Positions 44,235-52,167 of a stretch of 64,000 nt of DNA are shown here, piece after piece. The notes below the pieces were generated by a model. That model searched no databases. It saw nothing but the letters and a program-made list of their open reading frames with translations, and had not been told where the DNA came from. Position 1 is the stretch's first letter. Each line of letters opens with the position of its first letter. This DNA is from Fodinicurvata fenggangensis DSM 21160 (GTDB taxonomy: Bacteria > Pseudomonadota > Alphaproteobacteria > Kiloniellales > DSM-21159): positions 83,761 through 147,760 of the forward strand of contig NZ_JMLV01000010.1 in NCBI RefSeq assembly GCF_000686045.1, in the 5' to 3' direction. Made by a program: the position numbers and the translations under genes.

Positions 44235-45254
44235 TCAGACCCGGCTGCGCCGTCTGGCTCCACGCCGTCCATTGCTTTCGCCGGGTTTCTCGCCGCGGCC
44301 GCCGGCCGAGATGCTGCCCAGCTCGCGGCTTATTTCCTCCAGCGAGGGGCTGTCGCCCGGCGCCGTGGACTCCAGTACATGTCGCATGCTGCGCAGGTGA
44401 TCGGGGGTGGTGCCGCAGCAGCCGCCGATAATACGTGCCCCGGCATTGCGCGCCAGGACAGCGTAGCGCGCCATCAACTCTGGCGTGCCATTGTAGCGCA
44501 CTTCGCCATCGACAAAAACCGGGATGCCGCAATTGGCTTTGGCGACCAGGATATCTGTGGGTCCGGCGGCGTTGTGCATGTTGACCAGCGCGGCCACCAT
44601 CTCGGCCGGGCCCGTCCCGCAATTGCCGCCAAAGGCAAGCGGTTGACGGATTGCGCCATGGGCCAACCGGGTCAGATCCTCCGGTGTCACGCCCATCATG
44701 GTACGTCCGTTGGTGTCGAAGGACAGCGTGCAGACCACGGGCAGGCCGGCCTGGTCTGCGCCCTCGATGGCGGCAGAGAGTTCGTCGGGTGACGACATGG
44801 TCTCGATCCAGGCCACGTCGGCACCGCCTTCGGCCAGGCCTTCGCACTGGGCCGTGAAGGCGGCCACGCCATCCTCGTACTTGAGCGGGCCCAGCGGCAC
44901 GAAGAGGTCGCCCGTGGGACCGACCGAGCCGGCGCAGACCACCTCGCGCCCGCTGTCCGCGATTTCCGCTTTCAGCAGACGGGCGGCTTCGCGATTGATT
45001 TCGTGCACCTGGCTGTCGGCTGCGTGCAGCTTCAAGCGGTTGGCCGTGCCGCCGAAGGAGTTGGTCAGCACGATGTCCGAACCGGCATCGATGAAAGAGC
45101 GGTAGTGCTGGCGGACCTTCTCGGGCTGGTTCAGGTTCCAGAGTTCCGGGGAATCTCCGTGCTGCAGGCCAAGGGCGAAGAGATTGGTGCCGGTCGCACC
45201 ATCGGCCAGCAACCAGGGGCGGCGGGACAGCAGGTCTTGCAGCAGGTCGCTCAT
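44235..45254 (-). CDS. Betaine-homocysteine S-methyltransferase-like protein with Arg-rich tail
   Basis: A 339-residue homocysteine S-methyltransferase family enzyme. It starts LLADGATGTNLFALGLQ. The Zn ligands are Cys212 (GGNCGTG) and Cys279/Cys280 (GGCCGTT). With betA and betB in the same operon, it most likely moves a methyl group from glycine betaine to homocysteine, giving methionine and dimethylglycine. The last 20 residues form an unusual basic tail, NGRRGARRRSRV, similar in character to tails on three other enzymes of this locus. Substrate choice (betaine versus S-methylmethionine) is inferred from context. Confidence 0.87.
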   Translation of the reverse strand: MSDLLQDLLSRRPWLLADGATGTNLFALGLQHGDSPELWNLNQPEKVRQHYRSFIDAGSDIVLTNSFGGTANRLKLHAADSQVHEINREAARLLKAEIADSGREVVCAGSVGPTGDLFVPLGPLKYEDGVAAFTAQCEGLAEGGADVAWIETMSSPDELSAAIEGADQAGLPVVCTLSFDTNGRTMMGVTPEDLTRLAHGAIRQPLAFGGNCGTGPAEMVAALVNMHNAAGPTDILVAKANCGIPVFVDGEVRYNGTPELMARYAVLARNAGARIIGGCCGTTPDHLRSMRHVLESTAPGDSPSLEEISRELGSISAGGRGEKPGESNGRRGARRRSRV

Positions 45255-45290
45255 ATAGCGGCGTTTCTCCCGATACAGTCAGGGTTGGAC

Positions 45291-45677
45291 TCAGTCTTCT
45301 CCATGAATGGAGCAGCCATCGACGATGGTTTCCTCGGTGGCGCGGGTCTGCAGGAAGCCGGTGTTGCCCTTGGTCCACCAGATCCAGTCCTCACCGGCAT
45401 AGCGCGCGCCACTGCCCGAGCGCACGGTCTGCATCTCCTCGGAACGGCCTTCGTAGGTCACCACGGCTTCCTCACCGTCGTAGATGGCCGCAACCATCAC
45501 GCCGCCGTCACAGATATAGACGATGGGGGCGGTTTCGGGCAGGCCATCCTCGTCTTCCAGGTCCGCCGCGCCGGGTGCCGGGGCGTTGCCACGTTCGGAT
45601 CCGGGGATGCCGCTCTGGCTGCAGGCGCCCAACAGGAAGAGGGCGACCATGCCAAGGGCGGGATAGAATACTTTCAT
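45291..45677 (-). CDS. MliC-like lipoprotein
   Basis: A 128-residue predicted lipoprotein. The signal segment ends LLGAC (lipobox Cys near 19) and is followed by an acidic Pro/Ala-rich linker. The C-terminal domain of about 75 residues reads VYICDGGVMVAAIYDGEEAVV, SGSGARYAGEDWIWWTKGN and closes with a Cys. This matches the MliC/PliC family of C-type lysozyme inhibitors, with the Ser-Gly-Ala-Arg-Tyr loop visible. It probably sits in the outer or inner membrane facing the periplasm. AGGAG is 9 bases upstream of the ATG. It lies ahead of the BHMT gene without obvious functional link. Confidence 0.8.
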   Translation of the reverse strand: MKVFYPALGMVALFLLGACSQSGIPGSERGNAPAPGAADLEDEDGLPETAPIVYICDGGVMVAAIYDGEEAVVTYEGRSEEMQTVRSGSGARYAGEDWIWWTKGNTGFLQTRATEETIVDGCSIHGED

Positions 45678-45838
45678 CGTCGAGGCTCCTGCTCTCTCAA
45701 GGGCTTAAGACCAGGGCCGAGAATAAGCCGTGATCCCCGTGCTGTCCCGGACCTTTTTCACGAGATGGGCAGAGGGAGATGAGAAAGACCGGCGACTGGC
45801 AGGGCCAGCCGCCGGAGGAGGCCTTCATGCGGGGAGGA

Positions 45839-48292
45839 CTAGGCACGCAGGCGCTCGTTTTCGGGATCCCATGGCGATTCCGGCAGGACCCGCGCCTGGA
45901 AGCGATCGCGCAGGATCTCGATTTCCAGTTCGGTGCCCGGCTCGGCATAGTCCGGCGTGACATAGCCGAGCGCCAGGCTCTTGCCCAGATTGTGGCCGTA
46001 GACGCCGGATGTGGCGCGACCGATCATGGTGCCGTTGCTGTAGAGCGGTTCGTTGCCACCGGGATCGGCGATCTGCCGTCCGTTGCGGGCTTCGGGAAAG
46101 ACCTCCAGCGTGACGAAACGCTGTGGAATGCCTTCCTGCTGCTGGCGGACCAGGGCCTCACGCCCGGTGAATTCGCCCTTGTTGAGCCTGATGAAGCGAT
46201 CCAGCCCGGATTCGAAGGCGGAATACTCACGGCTCAGGTCCTTGGCCCACATGCGATAGGACTTCTCGACACGCAGGACATCCATGGCGCGGATTCCGAC
46301 CAGGCCAAGCTCGTGGGCCTGGCCGGCCCGCATGATCTCCCCGAAGATATGGCGCTGGTATTCGATGGGGTGATGCAGCTCCCAGCCCAGTTCGCCAACG
46401 AAGTTGACACGCAGGGCCCGCACATCGCTGGCCAGGCCCACGTTGATGGTCTGGCCGGTCAGCCAGGGAAAGGCAGCGTTGGACAGGTCGCTGTCGGTCA
46501 GTTGCTGCAGGATATCCCGGGCATTGGGACCGGACAGAACGAAGACGCCGCGGCTGTTGGTGACGTTGTCCAGGCGCACACTGCCGTCGTCGGGCAGGTT
46601 CTTGAACAGGAAGTCCCAGTCGAAACGCTCCGCAGACCCCGAGGAGATCAGGTAGTAGCGGTTTTCCGCCAGCTTGGTGATGGTGAACTCGCTGCGCACA
46701 CCGCCCGTTTGGGTCAAAGCGTGGCTGAGCGACATGCGCCCAACCTTTTTCGGGATGGTGTTGGCCACCAGCCGGTCCAGGTAGGCCTCGGCCCCGGGGC
46801 CCGAAATCTCGAACTTGGAGAACGAGGTCAGGTCGATCAGTCCGGCCTTCTCGCGCATATGCCGCGCCTCGTTGCCCACATGCTCGAAGTAGTTGGTCCG
46901 GCGGAAGGACCAGACGTCCTTGCGTTCCACGCCCTCGGGGGCGAACCAGTTCGGCCGCTCCCAGCCATAGCGCTGGCCCCAGACGGCTCCGGCGGCATCC
47001 AGCCGGTCATGCACCGGGCTCATCTTGGCCGGGCGTGCGGCCGGACGCTCTTCGTCGGGGTAGTGAATGACGAAGACGTGCTCGTAGGCTTCTTCGTTCT
47101 TCAGCTTCGTGTAGCGCTTGTTGGCATAGGCGCCATAGCGGCGCGGGTCCACGTCGATCAACTCGATGGAGGGGTCGCCCTCGATGATCCATTCGGCCAG
47201 GTAGCGACCGGCGCCGCCGGCTGCGGTAATGCCGAAGGAGTGGCCCTCGTTCAGCCAGACGTTCTTCACGCCCCAGGCCGGGCCCACCAGCGGGTTGCCG
47301 TCGGGCGTGTAGGAAATGGGGCCGTTGATGATGTCCTTGATGCCGACTTCGGTGAAGGCCGGTATGCGTTCCATGGCGGCTTCCACATGGGGCATCAGGC
47401 GCTCCAGGTCGCCCGGGAAGAGGTCCTGGCCGAAGGAGTCCGGCACGCCGTCGACGAAGCAGGCGGGCGCGCCCTTCTCGTAGGGGCCGAGCAGGAAGCC
47501 CTGGCGCTCTTCACGGAAGTAATAGGCGTCGTCGGAGGGCCTCAGGACAGGGAGCTCGGGCTTGCCCTCCTTCTGACGCTGGACAAGCGCTGGATGGGGC
47601 TCGGTCACGATGTACTGGTGTTCCACCGGAATGGCCGGCACGTCCAGGCCGAAGAGGGCGCCGGTCTGGCGGGCATAGTTGCCGGTGGCGCAGACCACAT
47701 GCTCGCAGGTGATGTCGCCTTTCGTCGTATGGACGATCCACTCGTCGTTCGCCTTCTGGGTCACGCCCGTCACCGGCGTCTGGCGATAGATCTCGGCCCC
47801 GCGGTTGCGTGCGCCGATCGACAGGGCTGTGGTCAGGTCGGCTGGCGCGATGTGGCCATCGTCCGGGTGGTAGATGGCCCCCACCAGGTCGTCGACTTCG
47901 GCCAGCGGCCAGAGTTCCTTCACCTCGCTGGGCGTTATCAGTTCATAGGGCACACCGATGGTGTTGGCCGTGCCGCAGTACTTTCGGTACTCGTCCATGC
48001 GCTCCTGGGTCTCGGCCAGGCGCAGGTTGCCGTTGACGTGGAAGGAGACGTTCTGGCCCGTTTCCTCCTCGAGCGACTTGTAGAGGTCCACGGAATACTT
48101 GTGGATCTGGCCCACGCTGTAGCTCATGTTGAACAGCGGCAGCAGGCCCGCGGCATGCCAGGTCGAGCCCGCCGTCAGTTCGGTGCGCTCCAGAAGGACA
48201 ACGTCCGACCAGCCGAATTTCGCCAAGTGATAAAGGGTCGAGACGCCGACAGCCCCGCCGCCGATAACCACCACCCGTGCCTGTGTTTTCAT
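45839..48292 (-). CDS. FAD-dependent dimethylglycine/sarcosine dehydrogenase-like protein
   Basis: An 817-residue two-domain protein. The N-terminal DAO domain (1-370) has VVVIGGGAVGVSTLYHLAKF and the conserved GSTWHAAGLLPLF segment, where His binds FAD covalently in DMGDH. A linking FAO_M-type segment follows, then a GcvT-like folate-binding domain (about 430-810) with FSKFEISGPGAEAYLDRL and RVEKSYRMWAKDL. It demethylates dimethylglycine or sarcosine, passing the C1 unit to tetrahydrofolate. The ATG at 48292 begins the FAD loop; upstream frame to 48481 is unlikely. It is divergent from the betaine methyltransferase gene and so supplies the next pathway step. Confidence 0.92.
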   Translation of the reverse strand: MKTQARVVVIGGGAVGVSTLYHLAKFGWSDVVLLERTELTAGSTWHAAGLLPLFNMSYSVGQIHKYSVDLYKSLEEETGQNVSFHVNGNLRLAETQERMDEYRKYCGTANTIGVPYELITPSEVKELWPLAEVDDLVGAIYHPDDGHIAPADLTTALSIGARNRGAEIYRQTPVTGVTQKANDEWIVHTTKGDITCEHVVCATGNYARQTGALFGLDVPAIPVEHQYIVTEPHPALVQRQKEGKPELPVLRPSDDAYYFREERQGFLLGPYEKGAPACFVDGVPDSFGQDLFPGDLERLMPHVEAAMERIPAFTEVGIKDIINGPISYTPDGNPLVGPAWGVKNVWLNEGHSFGITAAGGAGRYLAEWIIEGDPSIELIDVDPRRYGAYANKRYTKLKNEEAYEHVFVIHYPDEERPAARPAKMSPVHDRLDAAGAVWGQRYGWERPNWFAPEGVERKDVWSFRRTNYFEHVGNEARHMREKAGLIDLTSFSKFEISGPGAEAYLDRLVANTIPKKVGRMSLSHALTQTGGVRSEFTITKLAENRYYLISSGSAERFDWDFLFKNLPDDGSVRLDNVTNSRGVFVLSGPNARDILQQLTDSDLSNAAFPWLTGQTINVGLASDVRALRVNFVGELGWELHHPIEYQRHIFGEIMRAGQAHELGLVGIRAMDVLRVEKSYRMWAKDLSREYSAFESGLDRFIRLNKGEFTGREALVRQQQEGIPQRFVTLEVFPEARNGRQIADPGGNEPLYSNGTMIGRATSGVYGHNLGKSLALGYVTPDYAEPGTELEIEILRDRFQARVLPESPWDPENERLRA

Positions 48293-48373
48293 GACCGCTG
48301 CCCTTCTCGAAGATGCCGTGGGTTCCGCCAAGTTCGAGCATCGCAATGGTGGCGTTTCCGTGCCGACCGAATC

Positions 48374-48400
48374 GCGACACAGGCCTTGTCGATTGCGACA
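48374..48400. promoter_or_regulatory. Candidate GbdR-type operator between the DMGDH and MttB-like genes
   Basis: TGTCG (48387-48391) and CGACA (48396-48400) form an inverted repeat 4 bases apart, and a further GCGACA is at 48374-48379. Similar TGTCG/CGACA half-sites occur upstream of the methyl-THF methyltransferase and in the corrinoid/ahcY intergenic region. The GlxA-type regulator at 56209 is the likely protein. This is an inference from repetition of the half-site. Confidence 0.4.
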
Positions 48401-48526
48401 TGGAAAAGCCTTGGAAATAAGGCGTTTCTGCGCCTTTGAGGGTCGCTGTTTCGCAAGCTCTGCAAACGGGGGCGTTACCAAATGGAGACTGTATGACTCG
48501 GATCACCAGAAAGCGGGTACAGGGCC

Positions 48527-50125
48527 ATGAGCGACCAGGCGACAGACGAGCCAGCAGTGGTAACGGACACGGCCCCGGAAGACGGAGGCGGTCGCGCCGG
48601 GCGAAGAGGACGTGGCGGCGCGGAAAGCCGCCGCGCGTCACGCCGGGGCGCGGGCCAGCAGCAGCTGCGCTATATCCTGCGCAAGGTGCCGCGCTTCGAG
48701 GTGATGAACGACGAGGCGCTGGAGATCATCGAGCAGAACGCAGATACCATCCTGGAGGAGATCGGGCTGGAGTTTCGCGGCGATCCCGAGACGTTGCAAA
48801 TCTGGAAGGAGGCGGGCTGCGACGTTGAGGGCGAGCGCGTGCGCTTCCCGCGCGGGCTCTGCCGGAAGCTGATCCAGGAAAACGCACCCGCCAGCTTTAC
48901 CCAGCACGCACGCAATCCCGAGCGCTCGGTGGAGATCGGCGGCGATGCCACGGTCTTCGCGCCGGTCTACGGCCCGCCCTTCGTCAGCGACCTGGAGGGG
49001 GGGCGCCGCTATGGGACCATGGAAGACTTCCGCAACTTCGTGAAGCTGGCCTATATGGCGCCGGCGATCCACCACTCCGGCGGCACGGTCTGCGAGCCCA
49101 CCGACGTGCCAGTGAACAAGCGCCACCTGGACATGATCTACAGCCACATGCGCTATTCCGACAAACCCTTCATGGGCTCGGTGACGGCACCGGAGCGGGC
49201 CGAGGATTCGGTGGCAATGGCGCAGTTGCTGTTCGGTGCGGATTTCGTGCGGGACAACACCGTGATGATCAGCCTGATCAACGCCAACTCGCCCATGGTC
49301 TGGGACGACACCATGCTGGGAGCGCTGAAGGTCTATGCCCGCAACAACCAGGCGGTCATCTGTACGCCCTTCATCCTGGCAGGCGCGATGGCGCCCTGTA
49401 CCGTGGCCGGCACCATGACCCAGACCCTGGCGGAATCCATGGCCGGCATGGCCCTGGCCCAGTTGGTCCGGCCTGGGGCGCCGGTGGTGTTGGGCTCGTT
49501 CGCCAGCTCCATGTCCATGCAGTCCGGCGCGCCGACCTTCGGTACGCCCGAGCCGGCCCTGGTGCTTTATGGCATGGGCCAGCTGGCGCGGCGGTTGGGT
49601 GTGCCCTTCCGCTCGGGCGGCGGTCTCTGTGCCTCCAAGTTGCCGGACGCACAGGCCGCCTATGAGTCGGCCAACACAGTGAACGCCACGCTGATGGGCG
49701 GGGTGAACTTCACGCTGCACGCGGCCGGCTGGCTGGAAGGCGGGCTGGTCTCCTCGTACGAGAAGTTCATGATGGACATCGACCAGCTCGGCATGCAGCA
49801 GGTGATCGCGGGCGGTGTTGACATGAGCGAGAACGGACAGGCCATGGACGCGATCCGCGAGGTCGGGCCGGGCAAGCACTATCTGGGCTGCGCCCATACC
49901 CAGGCGAATTTCGAAAGCGCCTTCTATCGCTCGACCATTGCCGACAACAATTCCTATGAGCAGTGGCTGGCGGAAGGCAGCCTGGATGCCACGGCCCGGG
50001 CCAACAAGCTCTGGAAGTCCTGGCTGGAAAGCTATCAGGAGCCAGGGCTGGATCCGGCGGTGGAGGAGGCGCTGCAGGACTTCATCCGAAAGCGCAAGGA
50101 TTCGATGCCCGACGCTTTCGCCTGA
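48527..50125 (+). CDS. MttB-superfamily corrinoid methyltransferase (non-pyrrolysine), likely glycine betaine
   Basis: A 532-residue trimethylamine methyltransferase family protein, read through without any internal amber codon, so it is of the non-pyrrolysine type exemplified by the glycine betaine methyltransferase MtgB. The TIM-barrel begins after residue 48 (YILRKVPRFEVMNDEALEII). Core segments include GTVCEPTDVPVNKRHLDM, SGAPTFGTPEPALVLYGMGQ and HAAGWLEGGLVSSYEKFMMD. It likely moves a methyl group from betaine to the corrinoid protein at 62275. Residues 22-43 are a Gly/Arg-rich tail (GRAGRRGRGG...). It is divergent from the DMGDH-like gene. Confidence 0.9.
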   Translation: MSDQATDEPAVVTDTAPEDGGGRAGRRGRGGAESRRASRRGAGQQQLRYILRKVPRFEVMNDEALEIIEQNADTILEEIGLEFRGDPETLQIWKEAGCDVEGERVRFPRGLCRKLIQENAPASFTQHARNPERSVEIGGDATVFAPVYGPPFVSDLEGGRRYGTMEDFRNFVKLAYMAPAIHHSGGTVCEPTDVPVNKRHLDMIYSHMRYSDKPFMGSVTAPERAEDSVAMAQLLFGADFVRDNTVMISLINANSPMVWDDTMLGALKVYARNNQAVICTPFILAGAMAPCTVAGTMTQTLAESMAGMALAQLVRPGAPVVLGSFASSMSMQSGAPTFGTPEPALVLYGMGQLARRLGVPFRSGGGLCASKLPDAQAAYESANTVNATLMGGVNFTLHAAGWLEGGLVSSYEKFMMDIDQLGMQQVIAGGVDMSENGQAMDAIREVGPGKHYLGCAHTQANFESAFYRSTIADNNSYEQWLAEGSLDATARANKLWKSWLESYQEPGLDPAVEEALQDFIRKRKDSMPDAFA

Positions 50126-50131
50126 TTGGCC

Positions 50132-50971
50132 ATGGATGTCGACAAGCATACCCTGTCACGACGTTTTGCATCGTCGCTGGGCGAAGTGGCCTGGGACACT
50201 GCGGGCGAAGGACCGGATCTTCTGCTCGTTCACGGTACGCCGACCTCCTCGGTGATCTGGCGACCGGTGATCGAGCGGCTGAAGAAACACTATCGACTGA
50301 CATGGCTCGACCTGCCGGGATACGGGGCTTCGCAGAAGTTCGCCGGACAGGAGGTCCGCTTGCGCGCCTTCGCGCGTGTGGTCCGAGAGTTCTGTCGGGA
50401 AGCCGGTCTGAAACGACCGCACATGGTGGGCCATGATTTCGGGGCCGCCGCCGTCCTGGGGGCGCATCTTGTGGAAGGGCAGGAGGTGGCCAGCCTGGTG
50501 GTTGCCGACGGTGTCGTCCTGAATCCCTGGGGCACGGATTTCTCGTTGCATGTCAGCCGGCACGAAGCGGTCTTTGCCGCCGTGCCGGAGTACGTGCACC
50601 TGGCCCAGTTGCGCGCGCATTTGGCCACTGCTGTGGCACGGCCCCTGGACAGGGAAACGGAGGCAGCCCTGCTGGCGCCCTGGAGCGGCCAGGACGGGCA
50701 GGCGGCCTATTACCGCCAGGTGGCCCAGTACGATCATGCCTATACCGCACAGCTGGAGCAGCTTTATCCGGAACTGAAAGTGCCATTCCTGGTGCTCTGG
50801 GGGGCGCTCGATCAATGGGTCGATATTGCCGTGGGCCGCCGCCTGCAGCAGATGGTGCCGGAAGCCGAGCTGCGCGTCCTGCCCGATGCCGGCCACTTCT
50901 CGATGCTGGATACGCCGGGCCTCTTTTCGCGCGAACTGGAGAACTGGCTGCAGCAGGGAGCGCTTGCCTAA
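50132..50971 (+). CDS. Alpha/beta hydrolase with Asp nucleophile, paralogue of the 1828 gene
   Basis: A 279-residue alpha/beta-hydrolase: HGTP at 34-37, nucleophile elbow MVGHDFGAA with Asp102, acid Asp227 in WGALDQW, and base His255 in DAGHF. The Asp nucleophile places it with haloalkane/haloacetate dehalogenases and epoxide hydrolases, though Phe replaces the Trp typical of dehalogenases. Its whole length is alignable with the protein at 1828, including PWG...HV..HEA.FA and AYYRQVAQ. It follows the betaine methyltransferase by only 6 bases, so it is probably co-transcribed. The substrate is unknown. A TTG at 50126 is an alternative start. Confidence 0.85.
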   Translation: MDVDKHTLSRRFASSLGEVAWDTAGEGPDLLLVHGTPTSSVIWRPVIERLKKHYRLTWLDLPGYGASQKFAGQEVRLRAFARVVREFCREAGLKRPHMVGHDFGAAAVLGAHLVEGQEVASLVVADGVVLNPWGTDFSLHVSRHEAVFAAVPEYVHLAQLRAHLATAVARPLDRETEAALLAPWSGQDGQAAYYRQVAQYDHAYTAQLEQLYPELKVPFLVLWGALDQWVDIAVGRRLQQMVPEAELRVLPDAGHFSMLDTPGLFSRELENWLQQGALA

Positions 50972-51026
50972 GCCAGAGCTGGAATCTTTGCTTCCAGGGT
51001 ATTATCTCTCCGGTTTATACGCTCAT

Positions 51027-51073
51027 CTGCCGAGACGACCCGGCAGTCCTGTCCGGTTATCGGGGACGACCCC
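51027..51073 (+). ncRNA. Guanidine-II (mini-ykkC) riboswitch
   Basis: Two small hairpins with identical ACGA loops precede the exporter gene. The first pairs CTGCCG (51027-51032) with CGGCAG (51041-51046) around AG-ACGA-CC. The second pairs GGGG (51062-51065) with CCCC (51070-51073) around ACGA. Tandem ACGR-loop hairpins are the defining form of the guanidine-II class, which exposes the ribosome site when guanidinium dimerises the loops. GAGGA (51083-51087) and the ATG at 51092 follow directly. Confidence 0.9.
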
Positions 51074-51091
51074 ATCACACGCGAGGATTTC

Positions 51092-51412
51092 ATGGCCTGG
51101 TTCATGCTGGTGGTGGCCGGTCTGCTCGAGATCGGTTGGGCCGTTGGCCTGAAGTACACCGACGGTTTTACGCGGCTTTGGCCGTCGCTTTTCACGCTTG
51201 TTGCGATCGTCAGCAGCTTCGCCCTGTTGGGCCTGTCGCTGCGCAGCCTGCCCCTGGGTACCGCCTATGCCGTCTGGACGGGTATCGGAACAGCGGGTAC
51301 GGTGCTGCTGGGCATGCTGTTGTTCGATGAATCCGCGGATGCCGGCCGGCTTGGCTGCATCGTTCTGATCCTGTCGGGGATTGTCGGGTTGAAGGTCCTT
51401 GGGGAGGCCTGA
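51092..51412 (+). CDS. gdx: SMR family guanidinium exporter (Gdx/SugE)
   Basis: A 106-residue four-helix protein of the small multidrug resistance family. The membrane Glu is in AGLLEIGWAVGLKYTDGFTR (about residues 9-28, Glu13). Other Gdx-type signatures are LPLGTAYAVWTGIGTAGTVLLG and IVGLKVLGEA. It exports guanidinium in exchange for protons as a dual-topology dimer. The GWAVGLKY and YAVWTGIG motifs favour Gdx over the EmrE multidrug branch. The riboswitch ahead of it supports guanidinium as the substrate. Confidence 0.93.
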   Translation: MAWFMLVVAGLLEIGWAVGLKYTDGFTRLWPSLFTLVAIVSSFALLGLSLRSLPLGTAYAVWTGIGTAGTVLLGMLLFDESADAGRLGCIVLILSGIVGLKVLGEA

Positions 51413-51488
51413 GACCTGTTTGTTGCAGGCTTTTCCGGGACAAAGGCCATGTCGCCCAACACCAGAGAATGCTACTATTTCAACGATT

Positions 51489-52106
51489 ATGACTGAATCG
51501 TCACAGAAGCTATTGAACGCCATGGATGGCATTGCCTACCTCACGGACAGTGAGGGCACCATCCTGAGCGTCGGTCAGCCACAGTGGAAGGGATTCCTTG
51601 AGGAGACGGGTTTCCTGCCGTCCGTGACGGAAGCGGCTATCGGAACCAATCTGTTTTCCCAGATTACGGGCGATGACGTGCGGGCCAGCTACAGGCGCTT
51701 GCATGAGTCCGTCTGTCAGGGCGAGAAACCGCGCGTAACCTTCCAGTACCGCTGCGACGGCCCGGAGGTGATGCGCCAGATGCGCCTGTCGCTCTCGCGT
51801 GTGGACCAGGATCAGGGCCATGCAGCGGTGCTTTACCAGTCGCAGGTGCTCTCGGAAGTTGTCCGGCCGCCAATCGGTCTGCTGGATCCAGACCTGATTC
51901 TGGGTGTCCTGGCGGATGAACAAGCCTATCCCATTGTCACGCTTTGCTCCTATTGCCAAAAAGTTGCCTGGCCGGTGGGTGAAACCAGAGAAGATGCACG
52001 GGAATGGATTTCGCCCGAGGACTACTATGTCCGGGGCGGTCATTCGGAGGTCCGCATCAGCCATGGCATCTGCCCGCTCTGCGTTGACATGTTGGAAATG
52101 GCGTAA
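51489..52106 (+). CDS. PAS-like protein with C-terminal CxxC pair
   Basis: A 205-residue protein. The N-terminal part (about 8-125) looks like a PAS fold: IAYLTDSEGTILSVGQPQW and a C-terminal beta segment with QMRLSLSRVDQD. The C-terminal part has LCSYCQKVAWP (about 153-163) and SHGICPLCVDML (about 191-202), two CxxC pairs like the ISHGICPxC tail seen after sensor domains, perhaps binding Zn or a redox centre. No output domain is present. It ends just before a strong terminator hairpin. The signal is unknown. Confidence 0.8.
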   Translation: MTESSQKLLNAMDGIAYLTDSEGTILSVGQPQWKGFLEETGFLPSVTEAAIGTNLFSQITGDDVRASYRRLHESVCQGEKPRVTFQYRCDGPEVMRQMRLSLSRVDQDQGHAAVLYQSQVLSEVVRPPIGLLDPDLILGVLADEQAYPIVTLCSYCQKVAWPVGETREDAREWISPEDYYVRGGHSEVRISHGICPLCVDMLEMA

Positions 52107-52111
52107 AGAAA

Positions 52112-52145
52112 AGGGCCCCTTCCTGCCTGAGGAGGAAGGGGCCCT
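52112..52145 (-). terminator. Intrinsic terminator of the cytochrome gene, possibly bidirectional
   Basis: A 13-bp perfect stem, AGGGCCCCTTCCT with its complement, encloses an 8-base loop. On the minus strand it is followed by TTTTCTTT, so it ends transcription of the cytochrome-like gene. On the plus strand, behind the PAS gene, no U-run follows. Confidence 0.88.
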
Positions 52146-52167
52146 GTAGGATGTGATGGTTGCGGTG

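Noticed and set aside
45779..48439. Plus-strand frame of 886 codons
   Set aside because: Exact antisense shadow of the DMGDH-like gene, which has clear FAD and GcvT domains.
48527..50125. Possible pyrrolysine-containing MttB
   Set aside because: The frame has no internal TAG and full family length, so it is the non-pyrrolysine type.
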